64,000 nt of DNA from Corynebacterium timonense (lineage in GTDB: Bacteria; Actinomycetota; Actinomycetes; Mycobacteriales; Mycobacteriaceae). Of this stretch, positions 8,323 through 15,217 are shown one piece after another. The notes beneath the pieces are model-generated. The model saw only the letters and a list, made by a program, of their open reading frames with translations, searched no databases and was not told the DNA's origin. The position numbers and the translations under genes are program-made. Within the stretch, counting starts at the first letter, position 1. Each line of letters opens with the position of its first letter. The stretch lies in contig NZ_LT629765.1 in NCBI RefSeq assembly GCF_900105305.1, positions 1,922,001 to 1,986,000 of the forward strand, written 5' to 3'.

Positions 8323-8805
8323 TTAGGCGTGTCCCTGGTTCCTCAAGTCCCGCAATTTTTTTAAGTAGGCGATTTCCGCTTCCAGCCGTTCAACCTGGCA
8401 GCGAAGCTTTTCTTCCTCAGAAAGCACCTTCGGTTTGCCTGAACCTTTCGGCCTGCCCTTCGGCTTCGGGCGCAGAGCCTCGTCGCCGCCTTTGCGCCAC
8501 TTAATCACCCAGTCCTTGACGAGTTGATCGGATGAAAGATTGAACTCTCGGGCAAGATCCATCTTCGACTCACCGGCCAGATGACGTTCCACAACCTCCT
8601 TCTTCGTCTCGAAGGAGTAGCGCTGCTTGTTCGGTTTCTCCACGAGACATAGCCTGCCACGCAGTTGGAAACGGCGATAGAGGCAGCGCGCTGCATCCCT
8701 CGAGACACCGACAACACGAGAAGCGGCGTGGGAACCCATTCCCTGCTCAAAAAGGTCGACTAACTGCTCACGCTGAACTTCACTCAGCGAACTACGTGCT
8801 CTCAA
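8323..8805 (-). CDS. IS3-family OrfA (DNA-binding HTH protein)
   Basis: 160 residues with two helix-turn-helix segments (around AASRVVGVSRDAARCLYRRF and KMDLAREFNLSSDQLVKDW), a basic linker (RPKGRPKGSGKPK) and a C-terminal leucine zipper-like helix (LRCQVERLEAEIAYLKKL), as in IS150-group OrfA. The start is a TTG at 8805 with GGGGAG about 10 bp upstream, inside the terminal repeat. The last codons carry the A7 slippery run used to make OrfAB. Confidence 0.9.
   Translation of the reverse strand: MRARSSLSEVQREQLVDLFEQGMGSHAASRVVGVSRDAARCLYRRFQLRGRLCLVEKPNKQRYSFETKKEVVERHLAGESKMDLAREFNLSSDQLVKDWVIKWRKGGDEALRPKPKGRPKGSGKPKVLSEEEKLRCQVERLEAEIAYLKKLRDLRNQGHA
8356..8362 (-). other. A7 slippery site for -1 frameshift (OrfAB)
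   Basis: On the coding strand the sequence is TTA AAA AAA TTG, which contains the A-AAA-AAA heptamer in the orfA frame. A -1 slip enters the orfB frame, which is open from here through LKAQAIVIL to the orfB core. The position, near the end of the leucine-zipper helix of orfA, is where IS3 elements usually shift. No downstream hairpin was analysed. Confidence 0.8.
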
Positions 8806-9576
8806 AGAACATGCTCCCCACTAGTTGTTAGCAACTGATTTCTCAGTCCAACTAATGGGGAGCAGTTCATTTACGCGGGGATCGGCTTCAATCGGATAGG
8901 CCACATCAGGTTGATTCACCTCGACAACTTGGGTGAACGTATCGCCAGCGACTTCATAGTGGGTGGGGAGCACCTTTCCGGCAGCGTCGCGCGCCCAAGG
9001 AGCATCAATGAGCGCCACTATTCCGGTCGACATGCAGGTCAACCTGGCCATCCGCCTCTACCCTGAACGACTTTTGATGTTCCTCTGCGGGCGACGCAAT
9101 ACTCCACTCGAGTTGCACCCCCGAAGGAGTATCAGTCTTCTCGCCAATCCCCCCTCCCGAGGCATTCCAAATTGTAATGCTCTTTACGGATGGAGCAACG
9201 CTATGCGCAGCGTCACTGTTGTTATTCACAGTTACAAATTGATCAGAGCCGGTGACGCCTTCAGCATTCGCCTTTTCCGTCACAACTCCGCCGGAAAGGA
9301 TCACCGAAACACTGAGACTTGCGAGCAATTTCTTCATGGACCACTCCGCCTGTCGACGCGAGACCAATAGTCACGCATTGAATGAGGACTGTCCCCAAAC
9401 TGGGACTGCGGGCTCCCTCACCGAAGAATCGACCACTCGGCTTAGGTTCTCCCGCCAAGAGTCTAGAACCCGCATCTCGCGGGCGAAACCCGAATTTAGA
9501 AGTCGGTACTAAAGTAGATAAGAAATGTGTGAGTTTACGCACGGGTGAGAATGATGGAAGCTATCGCCCGCACCCC

Positions 9577-9642
9577 CTACACACCGACGGGGACGTCGAT
9601 AAGCGAGCCACTGGCCGTGCGGGAGGATCGGAGAAAACTCAT
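9577..9642 (-). pseudogene. Truncated diverged feoA start
   Basis: ATG at 9642 gives MSFLRSSRTASGSLIDVPVGV and a stop at 9577-9579. The SLIDVPVG block and the upstream promoter region match feoA (3566-3826), but the N-terminal residues differ strongly and homology ends at the island junction. It is the mirror image of the menB fragment at 3925: one junction has whole feoA plus a piece of menB, the other a piece of feoA plus whole menB. Confidence 0.75.
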
Positions 9643-9781
9643 GGAACACACGATAATCCCCCCGCGCCTAAGGTGAGCAATACCTAACGTGGATTTTCTC
9701 CACGCATCTGTTGGGAAATTGGAGGCACGTAGGATCGGCCGCATGACCTACTCCACCGAGCAGCCCTTCGACCCCGCGCAG
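9584..9781. repeat. Right copy of duplicated feoA-menB junction
   Basis: About 198 bp in direct orientation to 3759-3963. It contains the feoA stub, a DtxR-like box, the menB promoter and the first codons of the intact menB. The divergence between the copies suggests that one of them came from another strain or species. Confidence 0.85.
9669..9687 (+). promoter_or_regulatory. DtxR-like box upstream of menB
   Basis: TAAGGTGAGCAATACCTAA matches 14 of 19 positions of the DtxR consensus and is a near copy of the box at 3851-3869. Here it sits between the feoA stub and menB, 55 bp upstream of the menB start, so it may no longer serve an iron gene, or may add iron control to menB (inference). Confidence 0.5.
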
Positions 9782-10669
9782 TGGGACGAGGTCGACGGCT
9801 TCGACTTCACCGACATCACCTACCACCGCCACAACGGCGGCGGCCGCGCCAACGGCATCGCGCGCATTGCCTTCGACCGCCCCGAGGTGCGCAACGCGTT
9901 TCGCCCCCACACGGTCGACGAGCTCTACCGCGCGCTCGACCACGCCCGCCGCGACCCCACCGTCGGAACGGTCCTGCTCACCGGCAACGGGCCGAGCCCG
10001 AAGGACGGCGGCTGGGCCTTCTGCTCCGGCGGCGACCAGCGCATCCGCGGCCGCTCCGGCTACCAGTACGCCACCGACGCCGGCGAGGTCGACGAGGCCC
10101 GTGCCACGGCGGAGGGCGGCCGCCTGCACATCCTCGAGGTGCAGCGCCTCATCCGCACCATGCCCAAGGTGGTCATCGCCGTGGTGAACGGCTGGGCCGC
10201 CGGCGGCGGGCACTCCCTGCACGTGGTCTGCGACCTGACCATCGCCTCGCGCCAGGAGGCCCGCTTCAAGCAAACCGACGCCGACGTCGGCTCCTTCGAC
10301 GCCGGCTACGGCTCCGCCTACCTGGCCAAGATGGTAGGCCAGAAATTCGCCCGCGAGATCTTCTTCCTCGGCCGCACCTACACGGCCGAGGACATGCAGC
10401 GCATGGGCGCGGTGAACATCGTCGCGGACCACGCTTCCCTGGAGGAAGAGGCCATCGCCGCCGCCCGGGAGATCAACACCAAGTCCCCCACCGCCCAAAG
10501 AATGCTTAAGTTCGCTTTCAACTTGCTTGACGACGGCCTGATGGGCCAGCAGGTCTTCGCCGGCGAGGCCACCCGCTTGGCGTATATGACCGACGAGGCC
10601 GTCGAAGGCCGCGACTCCTTCCTGGAAAAGCGCGCGCCCCGCTGGGAGGAGTTCCCTTACTACTACTAA
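9743..10669 (+). CDS. menB: 1,4-Dihydroxy-2-naphthoyl-CoA synthase MenB
   Basis: A crotonase-fold enzyme of 308 residues that closes the second ring in menaquinone synthesis (o-succinylbenzoyl-CoA to DHNA-CoA). It shows the oxyanion-hole segments FCSGGDQRIRG and VNGWAAGGGHSLH, the conserved FDAGYGSAYLAKMVGQK region and the family-typical C-terminus RAPRWEEFPYYY. The start is the ATG of MTYSTEQ; an upstream in-frame ATG at 9689 lies in the promoter. A TAGGAT hexamer ends 7 bp before the ATG with no ribosome binding site close by, so the mRNA may be leaderless. menE and menA lie 5 and 9 kb downstream. Confidence 0.96.
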   Translation: MTYSTEQPFDPAQWDEVDGFDFTDITYHRHNGGGRANGIARIAFDRPEVRNAFRPHTVDELYRALDHARRDPTVGTVLLTGNGPSPKDGGWAFCSGGDQRIRGRSGYQYATDAGEVDEARATAEGGRLHILEVQRLIRTMPKVVIAVVNGWAAGGGHSLHVVCDLTIASRQEARFKQTDADVGSFDAGYGSAYLAKMVGQKFAREIFFLGRTYTAEDMQRMGAVNIVADHASLEEEAIAAAREINTKSPTAQRMLKFAFNLLDDGLMGQQVFAGEATRLAYMTDEAVEGRDSFLEKRAPRWEEFPYYY

Positions 10670-10686
10670 GGCGTTCGGCACCGAAC

Positions 10687-10715
10687 TAGACAGCTTGGTC
10701 TTTGCAGAATACACT
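10687..10715 (+). promoter_or_regulatory. metQNI promoter with McbR-type operator
   Basis: TAGAC-AGCTTG-GTCTT (10687-10702) fits the McbR operator TAGAC-N6-GTCTA with one mismatch. McbR is the corynebacterial repressor of methionine and cysteine genes. A -35-like TAGACA (10687-10692) and a -10-like TACACT (10710-10715) with a 17-bp spacer overlap it, so binding would block the polymerase. It lies 44-72 bp upstream of metQ. Confidence 0.7.
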
Positions 10716-10758
10716 GATTTGTCTTATCGTGAGGGGGAGAACGAAGGAAGGATTGAGC

Positions 10759-11613
10759 ATGTCTGTTTCACGTACTGTGCCCCGTATCATCGCCGCCGCC
10801 ACCATTACCGCCACCGCCGCCACGACGCTCGTGGCGTGCGGCGATGACGCCGCGGAGAACGACGCCGCAGGAAACGACCAGCAGACGATCCGCGTCGCCT
10901 CCTCCCCCGGCCCCTACACCGAGCTGTTCCAGGACGCGATCGAGCCGATCCTGGCCGAGGACGGCTACTCCGTCGAATACATCAACTTCACCGACCTCAC
11001 GCAGGCCAACACCGCGCTCAGCGAGGGCTCCGCCGACCTCAACGTCGAGCAGCACTCGGCCTGGATGAACGTGTTCAACAGGGAGCAAAACGCCAATCTG
11101 GTGTCTATCACCGAGGTCCCCACCGCCCCGGCGGGGCTTTACACCGAGAAGTACACCAACGTCGACGAGGTCGCCGACGGCCACTCCGTGGGCGTGCCGC
11201 AGGACGGGTCCAACAAGTCCCGCGCGCTGCACATGCTGGCGGACGTCGGTTGGATCACGATCAGCGAGGACGCCGACCCCACCTTGATCTCCGAGGCGGA
11301 CATCGCCGAAAACCCGCACAACCTCGACATCGTGTCGATGGACTCCGCGAACCTTGCCCGCTCGCTGCCGGACCTCGACTGGGCCGTCATCCCCGGCTCC
11401 ATGAGCTACTCGGCCCAGCTCGACCCCCAGCTCAGCGTGTTCCAGGAGAACCTCCGCCCGGAGCTGATCCTCGTCGCGGTGACCACCGAGGACAAGCAGG
11501 ACCAGCCGTGGACCACCGCGGTCGCCGACGCCTACCGCTCGGACGAGTTCCTGTCCTACATGGACGCGAACAACCCCGACAACTACTGGTTCGTCCCCGA
11601 CTCCCTCAAGTAG
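10759..11613 (+). CDS. metQ: Methionine ABC transporter, substrate-binding lipoprotein MetQ
   Basis: A 284-residue NlpA/MetQ-family lipoprotein that binds methionine outside the cell and delivers it to MetNI. The signal peptide ends in a lipobox LVACG, so the mature N-terminus is the lipidated Cys. The start at ATG 10759 is supported by AAGGAAGG just upstream; the extra upstream in-frame codons lie over the promoter. Family motifs include the EYINFTDLTQANTALSEG region and VSMDSANLARSLPDLDWAVI. It is the first gene of metQNI, under the McbR-type operator. Confidence 0.93.
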   Translation: MSVSRTVPRIIAAATITATAATTLVACGDDAAENDAAGNDQQTIRVASSPGPYTELFQDAIEPILAEDGYSVEYINFTDLTQANTALSEGSADLNVEQHSAWMNVFNREQNANLVSITEVPTAPAGLYTEKYTNVDEVADGHSVGVPQDGSNKSRALHMLADVGWITISEDADPTLISEADIAENPHNLDIVSMDSANLARSLPDLDWAVIPGSMSYSAQLDPQLSVFQENLRPELILVAVTTEDKQDQPWTTAVADAYRSDEFLSYMDANNPDNYWFVPDSLK

Positions 11614-11619
11614 GACGCC

Positions 11620-12627
11620 GTGTCGGACGCAGCCATCACCTTTCGCGACGTCACCAAGACCTTCGGCCCCGATTTCCGGGCGCTTGATTCCGTCACGCTC
11701 GACGTCCCCGAGGGCTCCGTCTACGGGGTCGTCGGCACGAGCGGCGCCGGCAAGTCAACCCTCATCCGCATGGTCAACGGCCTAGAAAAGCCCACCTCGG
11801 GGACGGTGACGGTGCTCGGCTCCGAGCCCGCGCGTTTGTCGGGCGGGGACTTGCGCGCTTTTCGACGCACAGTCTCCATGGTCTTCCAGAACTACAACCT
11901 GCTGGAGTCCCGCACCGTCTCGGAGAACGTGGCCATGCCCCTCGTGCTGGCCGGCGTGAAGCGCTCGGCGATCTCCGAACGCGTCGCCGCCACCCTTGAG
12001 ATGGTCGGCCTCACCGAGCGCGCGGACCACAAGCCCCGCCAGCTCTCCGGCGGCCAACGCCAGCGCGTCGGCATCGCCCGCGCCCTCGTTACCGAGCCCC
12101 GACTCCTCCTGTGCGACGAGCCCACCTCGGCACTCGACCCGCTGACCACCTCGCAGATCCTCGACCTCATCGCGCGCATCAACAACGACCTCGGCGTGAC
12201 GGTGCTCATCATCACCCACCAGATGGACGTCATCGCCCGCCTCGCCGACCGCGTCGCCGTCCTCGACTCCGGCGCCGTCCTCGAAAACGGGACCGTCGCC
12301 GACGTCTTCGCACGGCCGCGCACCCCACTTGCCGCCCGCTTCGTCGACACCGTCATCCCGAACGAGGTGCCGCAGCACGTGCGCGACGCCGCCACCTCCT
12401 ACGACCAGGTGTGGCGCCTGACCCACTCCCATTCCGCCGCGCGTGCCGTCGTCGCGGATCTTGGGCAACGCTTCGGGGTGCGCGCAGACATCCTCCACGC
12501 CGTCGACGCCCCCCTCGGCGGCACCGTCGTAGGCAAACTTGACCTCGGCGTCAGCGGGGGCAGCCTGCGCGAGGCGCAGGATTACGTCAACGAACTCGAG
12601 CATGTGACCGTGGAGGTACTCCCATGA
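11620..12627 (+). CDS. metN: Methionine ABC transporter ATP-binding protein MetN
   Basis: A 335-residue cytosolic ATPase with a GTG start 6 bp after metQ. Walker A GTSGAGKST, Q-loop FQNYNL, signature LSGGQRQR, Walker B LLLCDEP and an H-loop His in IITHQ are all present. A C-terminal ACT-like (NIL) domain, from about residue 260, is the one through which methionine inhibits the transporter in this family. It overlaps the start of metI by 4 bp (ATGA). Intact. Confidence 0.95.
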   Translation: MSDAAITFRDVTKTFGPDFRALDSVTLDVPEGSVYGVVGTSGAGKSTLIRMVNGLEKPTSGTVTVLGSEPARLSGGDLRAFRRTVSMVFQNYNLLESRTVSENVAMPLVLAGVKRSAISERVAATLEMVGLTERADHKPRQLSGGQRQRVGIARALVTEPRLLLCDEPTSALDPLTTSQILDLIARINNDLGVTVLIITHQMDVIARLADRVAVLDSGAVLENGTVADVFARPRTPLAARFVDTVIPNEVPQHVRDAATSYDQVWRLTHSHSAARAVVADLGQRFGVRADILHAVDAPLGGTVVGKLDLGVSGGSLREAQDYVNELEHVTVEVLP

Positions 12628-13296
12628 CCGATTGGTGGACCGAACTCACCGGCTCCCGAGTCTCCCTCGCACAGTACGGGGAAGCCTTCGGCGAGACCGT
12701 CGGTGGGCCTGTCGCTGTTCATCGGCACGCTCATCGGCGTGCCCCTCGCCCTCGCGCTCGTCATCACCCGCCCCGGCGGGGTGCGCCCCAACAAACCCGT
12801 CTTCTCGGTGCTCAACGTGCTGATCAACATCGTCCGCTCCCTGCCCTTCGTCATCCTCCTCGTGGCCATAACGCCGCTGACCAGGATTATCGCGGGAACC
12901 GCGATCGGCACCACCGCGGCTCTCGTGCCCCTGACCATCTACATCGCCCCCTTCATCGCCCGGCTGCTGGAGCAGTCGCTCCTCGAAGTCGGCGCCGGCA
13001 TCACCGAAGCCGCAGAAGCCATGGGCGCAAATACCTGGCAGACGGTGCGCTACTTCCTGCTCCCCGAGGCGAAGCCCTCCCTCATCCTCGCCCTGACCAC
13101 CGCGACGGTTGGCCTCATTTCCGCCACGGCGATGGCCGGAACCATCGGCGGCGGCGGCGTCGGCGACCTCGCGATCTCCTACGGCTACCAGCAGTTCGAC
13201 TCCGTCGCGATGCTCACCACGGTGGTCATCCTCATCATCGTCGTCCAGGCGCTGCAGTCCCTGGGCAACTGGCTCGCCCGTCGCTCCCGGGAGTAA
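12624..13296 (+). pseudogene. metI: Methionine ABC transporter permease MetI, frame-broken
   Basis: The first codons (MTDWWTELTGSR ... YGEAFGETV) are in one frame and the rest of a normal MetI permease (VGLSLFIGTLIGVPLAL onward, five hydrophobic helices, EAA-loop EAAEAMGANTWQTV) is in another. The break is at about 12700, just before 12703. MetI proteins usually read ETxYMVxxS here. Inserting the five bases tacat after GAGACCGTC would restore exactly ETVYMVGLSLF, so a 5-bp deletion is a simple explanation. Translation could restart at the GTG at 12703, but that would drop the N-terminal segment. If real, methionine uptake through this system is impaired. Confidence 0.8.
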
Positions 13297-13334
13297 CCCG
13301 CAGCGTCGCGGGGGCCTCGGCGGCCCCTCACCCC

Positions 13335-13399
13335 AAAAACAGAACCCTAAAAAACCACGCCCAAGCGCCCACCACGCGGTTTTTTAGGGTTCCGTTTTT
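13335..13399. terminator. Long palindromic bidirectional terminator (copy A)
   Basis: Arms of 22 bp (13335-13356 and 13378-13399) pair with one mismatch around a 21-nt loop. The inner stem is CCCTAAAAAACC / GGTTTTTTAGGG. A-rich and T-rich flanks give a U-tract on both strands. It lies between convergent metI (+) and the PepSY gene (-). Confidence 0.7.
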
Positions 13400-13468
13400 A
13401 GAGTTTGGCCCGGCACCCCCTCCACGGGCCAGTCGGCGCGCAGGCGTGAGACGACAGCCCCCCTTACC

Positions 13469-13506
13469 CAAAAACACAACCCTAAAAAACCACCCCCAAG
13501 CGCCGA
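13469..13506. repeat. Half copy of the palindromic terminator (copy B)
   Basis: The left arm and loop of the palindrome (aaaaacacaaccctaaaaaa then ccacccccaagcgcc) occur again, then stop where the MITE begins. The right arm is missing. It is a second, truncated duplicate of the terminator unit at 13335. Confidence 0.65.
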
Positions 13507-13569
13507 TGAACTGCTCCCCACTAGTTGTTAGCAACTGATTTCTCAGTCCAACTAATGGGGAGCAGTTCA
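13507..13569. mobile_element. 63-bp MITE related to the IS3-family element
   Basis: Terminal inverted repeats TGAACTGCTCCCC...GGGGAGCAGTTCA extend inward (CTAGTTG / CCAACTAAT) with one mismatch. There is an inner hairpin AGTTG-TTAG-CAACT and no gene. The last 58 bp (13512-13569) are identical to the right end of the IS3 element at 8812-8869, so its transposase could act on this unit. No clear target duplication was seen. Confidence 0.75.
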
Positions 13570-13631
13570 AACACAACCCCAAAAAACCACCCCCGAGCGC
13601 CCACCACGCGGTTCTTTAGGGTTCCGTTTTT
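13570..13631. terminator. Palindromic terminator (copy C)
   Basis: A third copy of the terminator palindrome with arms acacaaccccaaaaaacc and ggttctttagggttccgttt, less perfect than copy A. It immediately follows the MITE and precedes the end of the PepSY gene (13651, minus strand). With copies A and B it fills the 354-bp gap 13297-13650, which contains no gene. Confidence 0.6.
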
Positions 13632-13650
13632 AGAGTTTGGCCCCGCACAC

Positions 13651-15072
13651 CTACACCGGCTGCAGCTCTTTCTCTGCGGCGGGCTCGACAACGGGGGTGC
13701 GCCGGCGCGCGAGCAGCCGATCTGCGACGAGCATGGCGGCGAAGCTCAGGCCGAGAAGCGGCAGGAACGCCCCGACTGGGATGCCCACGGCGGCGATGAT
13801 GACCCAGTCGGTGCGGGTGAGTTCGGCGCGCCCGGGCACGCCGGCGATCGCGTTCTTGGTGGGGCGGCGGCGCCACCACATCATGTAGCCCATGACCGCC
13901 ATCGCGCAGATGCCGAGCGCGAGCGCGGCGAGTGCGATCTGCAGCGGCAGGCCGAACATGATGCCCATGTGCAGGTAGATCCCCCACGAGGTGAGCTTAG
14001 AAAACAGCGGCAGCTCGGAGAACGGCAGCCGGTCCACCACGGCGCCGGTTTCGCCATTGATGCTCACCGCGTCCGAGGCCAGCCGCCACGGCACCCAGCG
14101 CTCGCTGGCCTGCCACGCGTGGTGGGTGTCCTCGGGGACGAAGAGGCGCAGCTGGCCGGTGAGGCCCTCGGCGCGGGCGGTGTCCAGTACTGTCGCCGCT
14201 TGGTCGGCCACCTCGTCGGCGGTGAGAGAGTCGGCCCCGCTTGCGCTGGCGCTCCCCGAAGCGCCGTGGGAGCCGTGGCCGGCATGGGGGTCGGCGGCGT
14301 CCTCGCTGGAATCTGCCGTCAGGGAGGTCTCGATCGGGTCGGCTTTGCCGCCGAGCGCCGCGACGGTGCGGTCCACGTTGCCGCCGCCGTAGGTGGACCA
14401 GGTGATGCCCGTGACGGACAGGCCCAGCATGCCCACGAGCAGCCAGGTGCCCGCGACGCCGTGGAGGTTGAGAAGTTTGCGGCGGCGTCCGGTCGTGGTA
14501 GCTAGGCCGGTCAGTGCCCGGGTGCGGGCCATGCGCCACCACAGATAGACACCGCCGAGGGCAACGACCCATAGCCAGCTGGCCGCTAGCTCGGAGTAGA
14601 GCTCGCCGACGGGGCCGAGGTGCATGCTCTCGTGCAGCGAGGAGATCCAGCGCCGCAGCGGGAGCTCTCCGAGGCCGGAGTAGGTCGGTTCGTCGCCGAT
14701 GACGGCGCCGGTGTGGGGGTTGACGAAGATGCTGCGGAGTTGCTTGTTCTCGGCGAGGGATTCGTCGATCAGCAAGACGCGGGTCGGCTCTGTCGGCTCC
14801 GAGGACGGCCACACTTGGGCGACATCCATGTCGGGGTGGGTGGCCTGGGCCGCGCTGACCTGGCTGGACAGCGCGACGTCCTGTGCCGGGTCGGCGGCGG
14901 GGACGGTGAGGATGTCCCGGTAGACGACGTTCTCCAGCGTCGGCGCGAGGGCGTAGAGGGCGCCGCTGAGCGCGGCGACGATGATGAACGGGGCGATGAA
15001 CAGCCCGGCGTAGAAGTGGATTCTGCGGGTCAGGGCGGGCAGTCCGCTGCTGTGCGGTGCGGCGTCGGTCAT
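13651..15072 (-). CDS. PepSY-associated TM-helix protein (putative iron reductase-like)
   Basis: A 473-residue membrane protein of the PepSY_TM family, whose members are linked to ferric or cupric reduction and siderophore use. The N-terminal helix is RIHFYAGLFIAPFIIVAALS; a periplasmic PepSY domain is followed by SLHESMHLG, a helix pair (LWVVALGGVYLWW and LLVGMLGLSVTG), a His-rich insert (DPHAGHGSHGASG), a second PepSY domain and two C-terminal helices. His residues at helix ends could bind heme. The start is the ATG at 15072 with GGAGG 10 bp upstream. It diverges from menE. The iron role is by family association only. Confidence 0.75.
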   Translation of the reverse strand: MTDAAPHSSGLPALTRRIHFYAGLFIAPFIIVAALSGALYALAPTLENVVYRDILTVPAADPAQDVALSSQVSAAQATHPDMDVAQVWPSSEPTEPTRVLLIDESLAENKQLRSIFVNPHTGAVIGDEPTYSGLGELPLRRWISSLHESMHLGPVGELYSELAASWLWVVALGGVYLWWRMARTRALTGLATTTGRRRKLLNLHGVAGTWLLVGMLGLSVTGITWSTYGGGNVDRTVAALGGKADPIETSLTADSSEDAADPHAGHGSHGASGSASASGADSLTADEVADQAATVLDTARAEGLTGQLRLFVPEDTHHAWQASERWVPWRLASDAVSINGETGAVVDRLPFSELPLFSKLTSWGIYLHMGIMFGLPLQIALAALALGICAMAVMGYMMWWRRRPTKNAIAGVPGRAELTRTDWVIIAAVGIPVGAFLPLLGLSFAAMLVADRLLARRRTPVVEPAAEKELQPV

Positions 15073-15217
15073 GTGCGGAAAACCTCCGGTCACGGAATAC
15101 GGAATGCGTACAGGTCGCGCGGAGCGCGTCCGTGGTTCCCGCGGGGGTAGCCTGCTCGGCGCGAGGCCCACGTCAGATGTGCCGCGCCCACCCCCATGCC
15201 GACTAGTGTTGTCCCCC

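Larger units (their letters stand above)
7429..8869 (-). mobile_element. IS3-family (IS150-like) insertion sequence
   Basis: 1441 bp bounded by imperfect terminal inverted repeats: the left tip reads TGAACTAGCCCCC and the right tip, read inward, TGAACTGCTCCCC. Both are followed by AGTTGGACT. It is flanked by a 3-bp target duplication (ttt, 7426-7428 and 8870-8872). Two overlapping genes, orfA and orfB, lie on the minus strand with a slippery A7 between them. Deleting the element plus one ttt restores the reading frame of the interrupted secreted protein, which confirms both ends. The last 58 bp of the right end occur again, exactly, as a MITE at 13512-13569. Confidence 0.95.
7137..9337 (-). 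pseudogene. Secreted protein gene broken by IS3 element and a frameshift
   Basis: ATG at 9337 (MKKLLASLSVSVILSGG) starts a Sec signal peptide ending near KANA. An extracellular domain follows and contains ALIDAPWARDAAGK, then PTHYEVAGD, then YPIEADPRVN, where the IS3 element (7429-8869) is inserted. Removing the element and one copy of the ttt target duplication restores an open frame (PRV-NWGIVSGHIYFSKEE) that continues through a small-residue helix ([10 protein letters not shown]) to a Cys-containing end (VAQDKCLALK ... EHYTEGCA) and the stop at 7137. A separate one-base shift lies near 9025 (frame 1 ends at 9005; the second frame resumes as GIVALIDAPW). The APWA...PTHYEV...ADP pattern recalls exported actinobacterial proteins of unknown role. 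Confidence 0.75.

Noticed and set aside
10670-10758. SAM riboswitch upstream of metQ
   Set aside because: The leader is too short and has no matching stem set; a McbR-type operator explains control.
13328-13582. 84-codon minus-strand frame over the terminator/MITE cluster
   Set aside because: Made of the repeated palindromes and the MITE; no independent coding signal.
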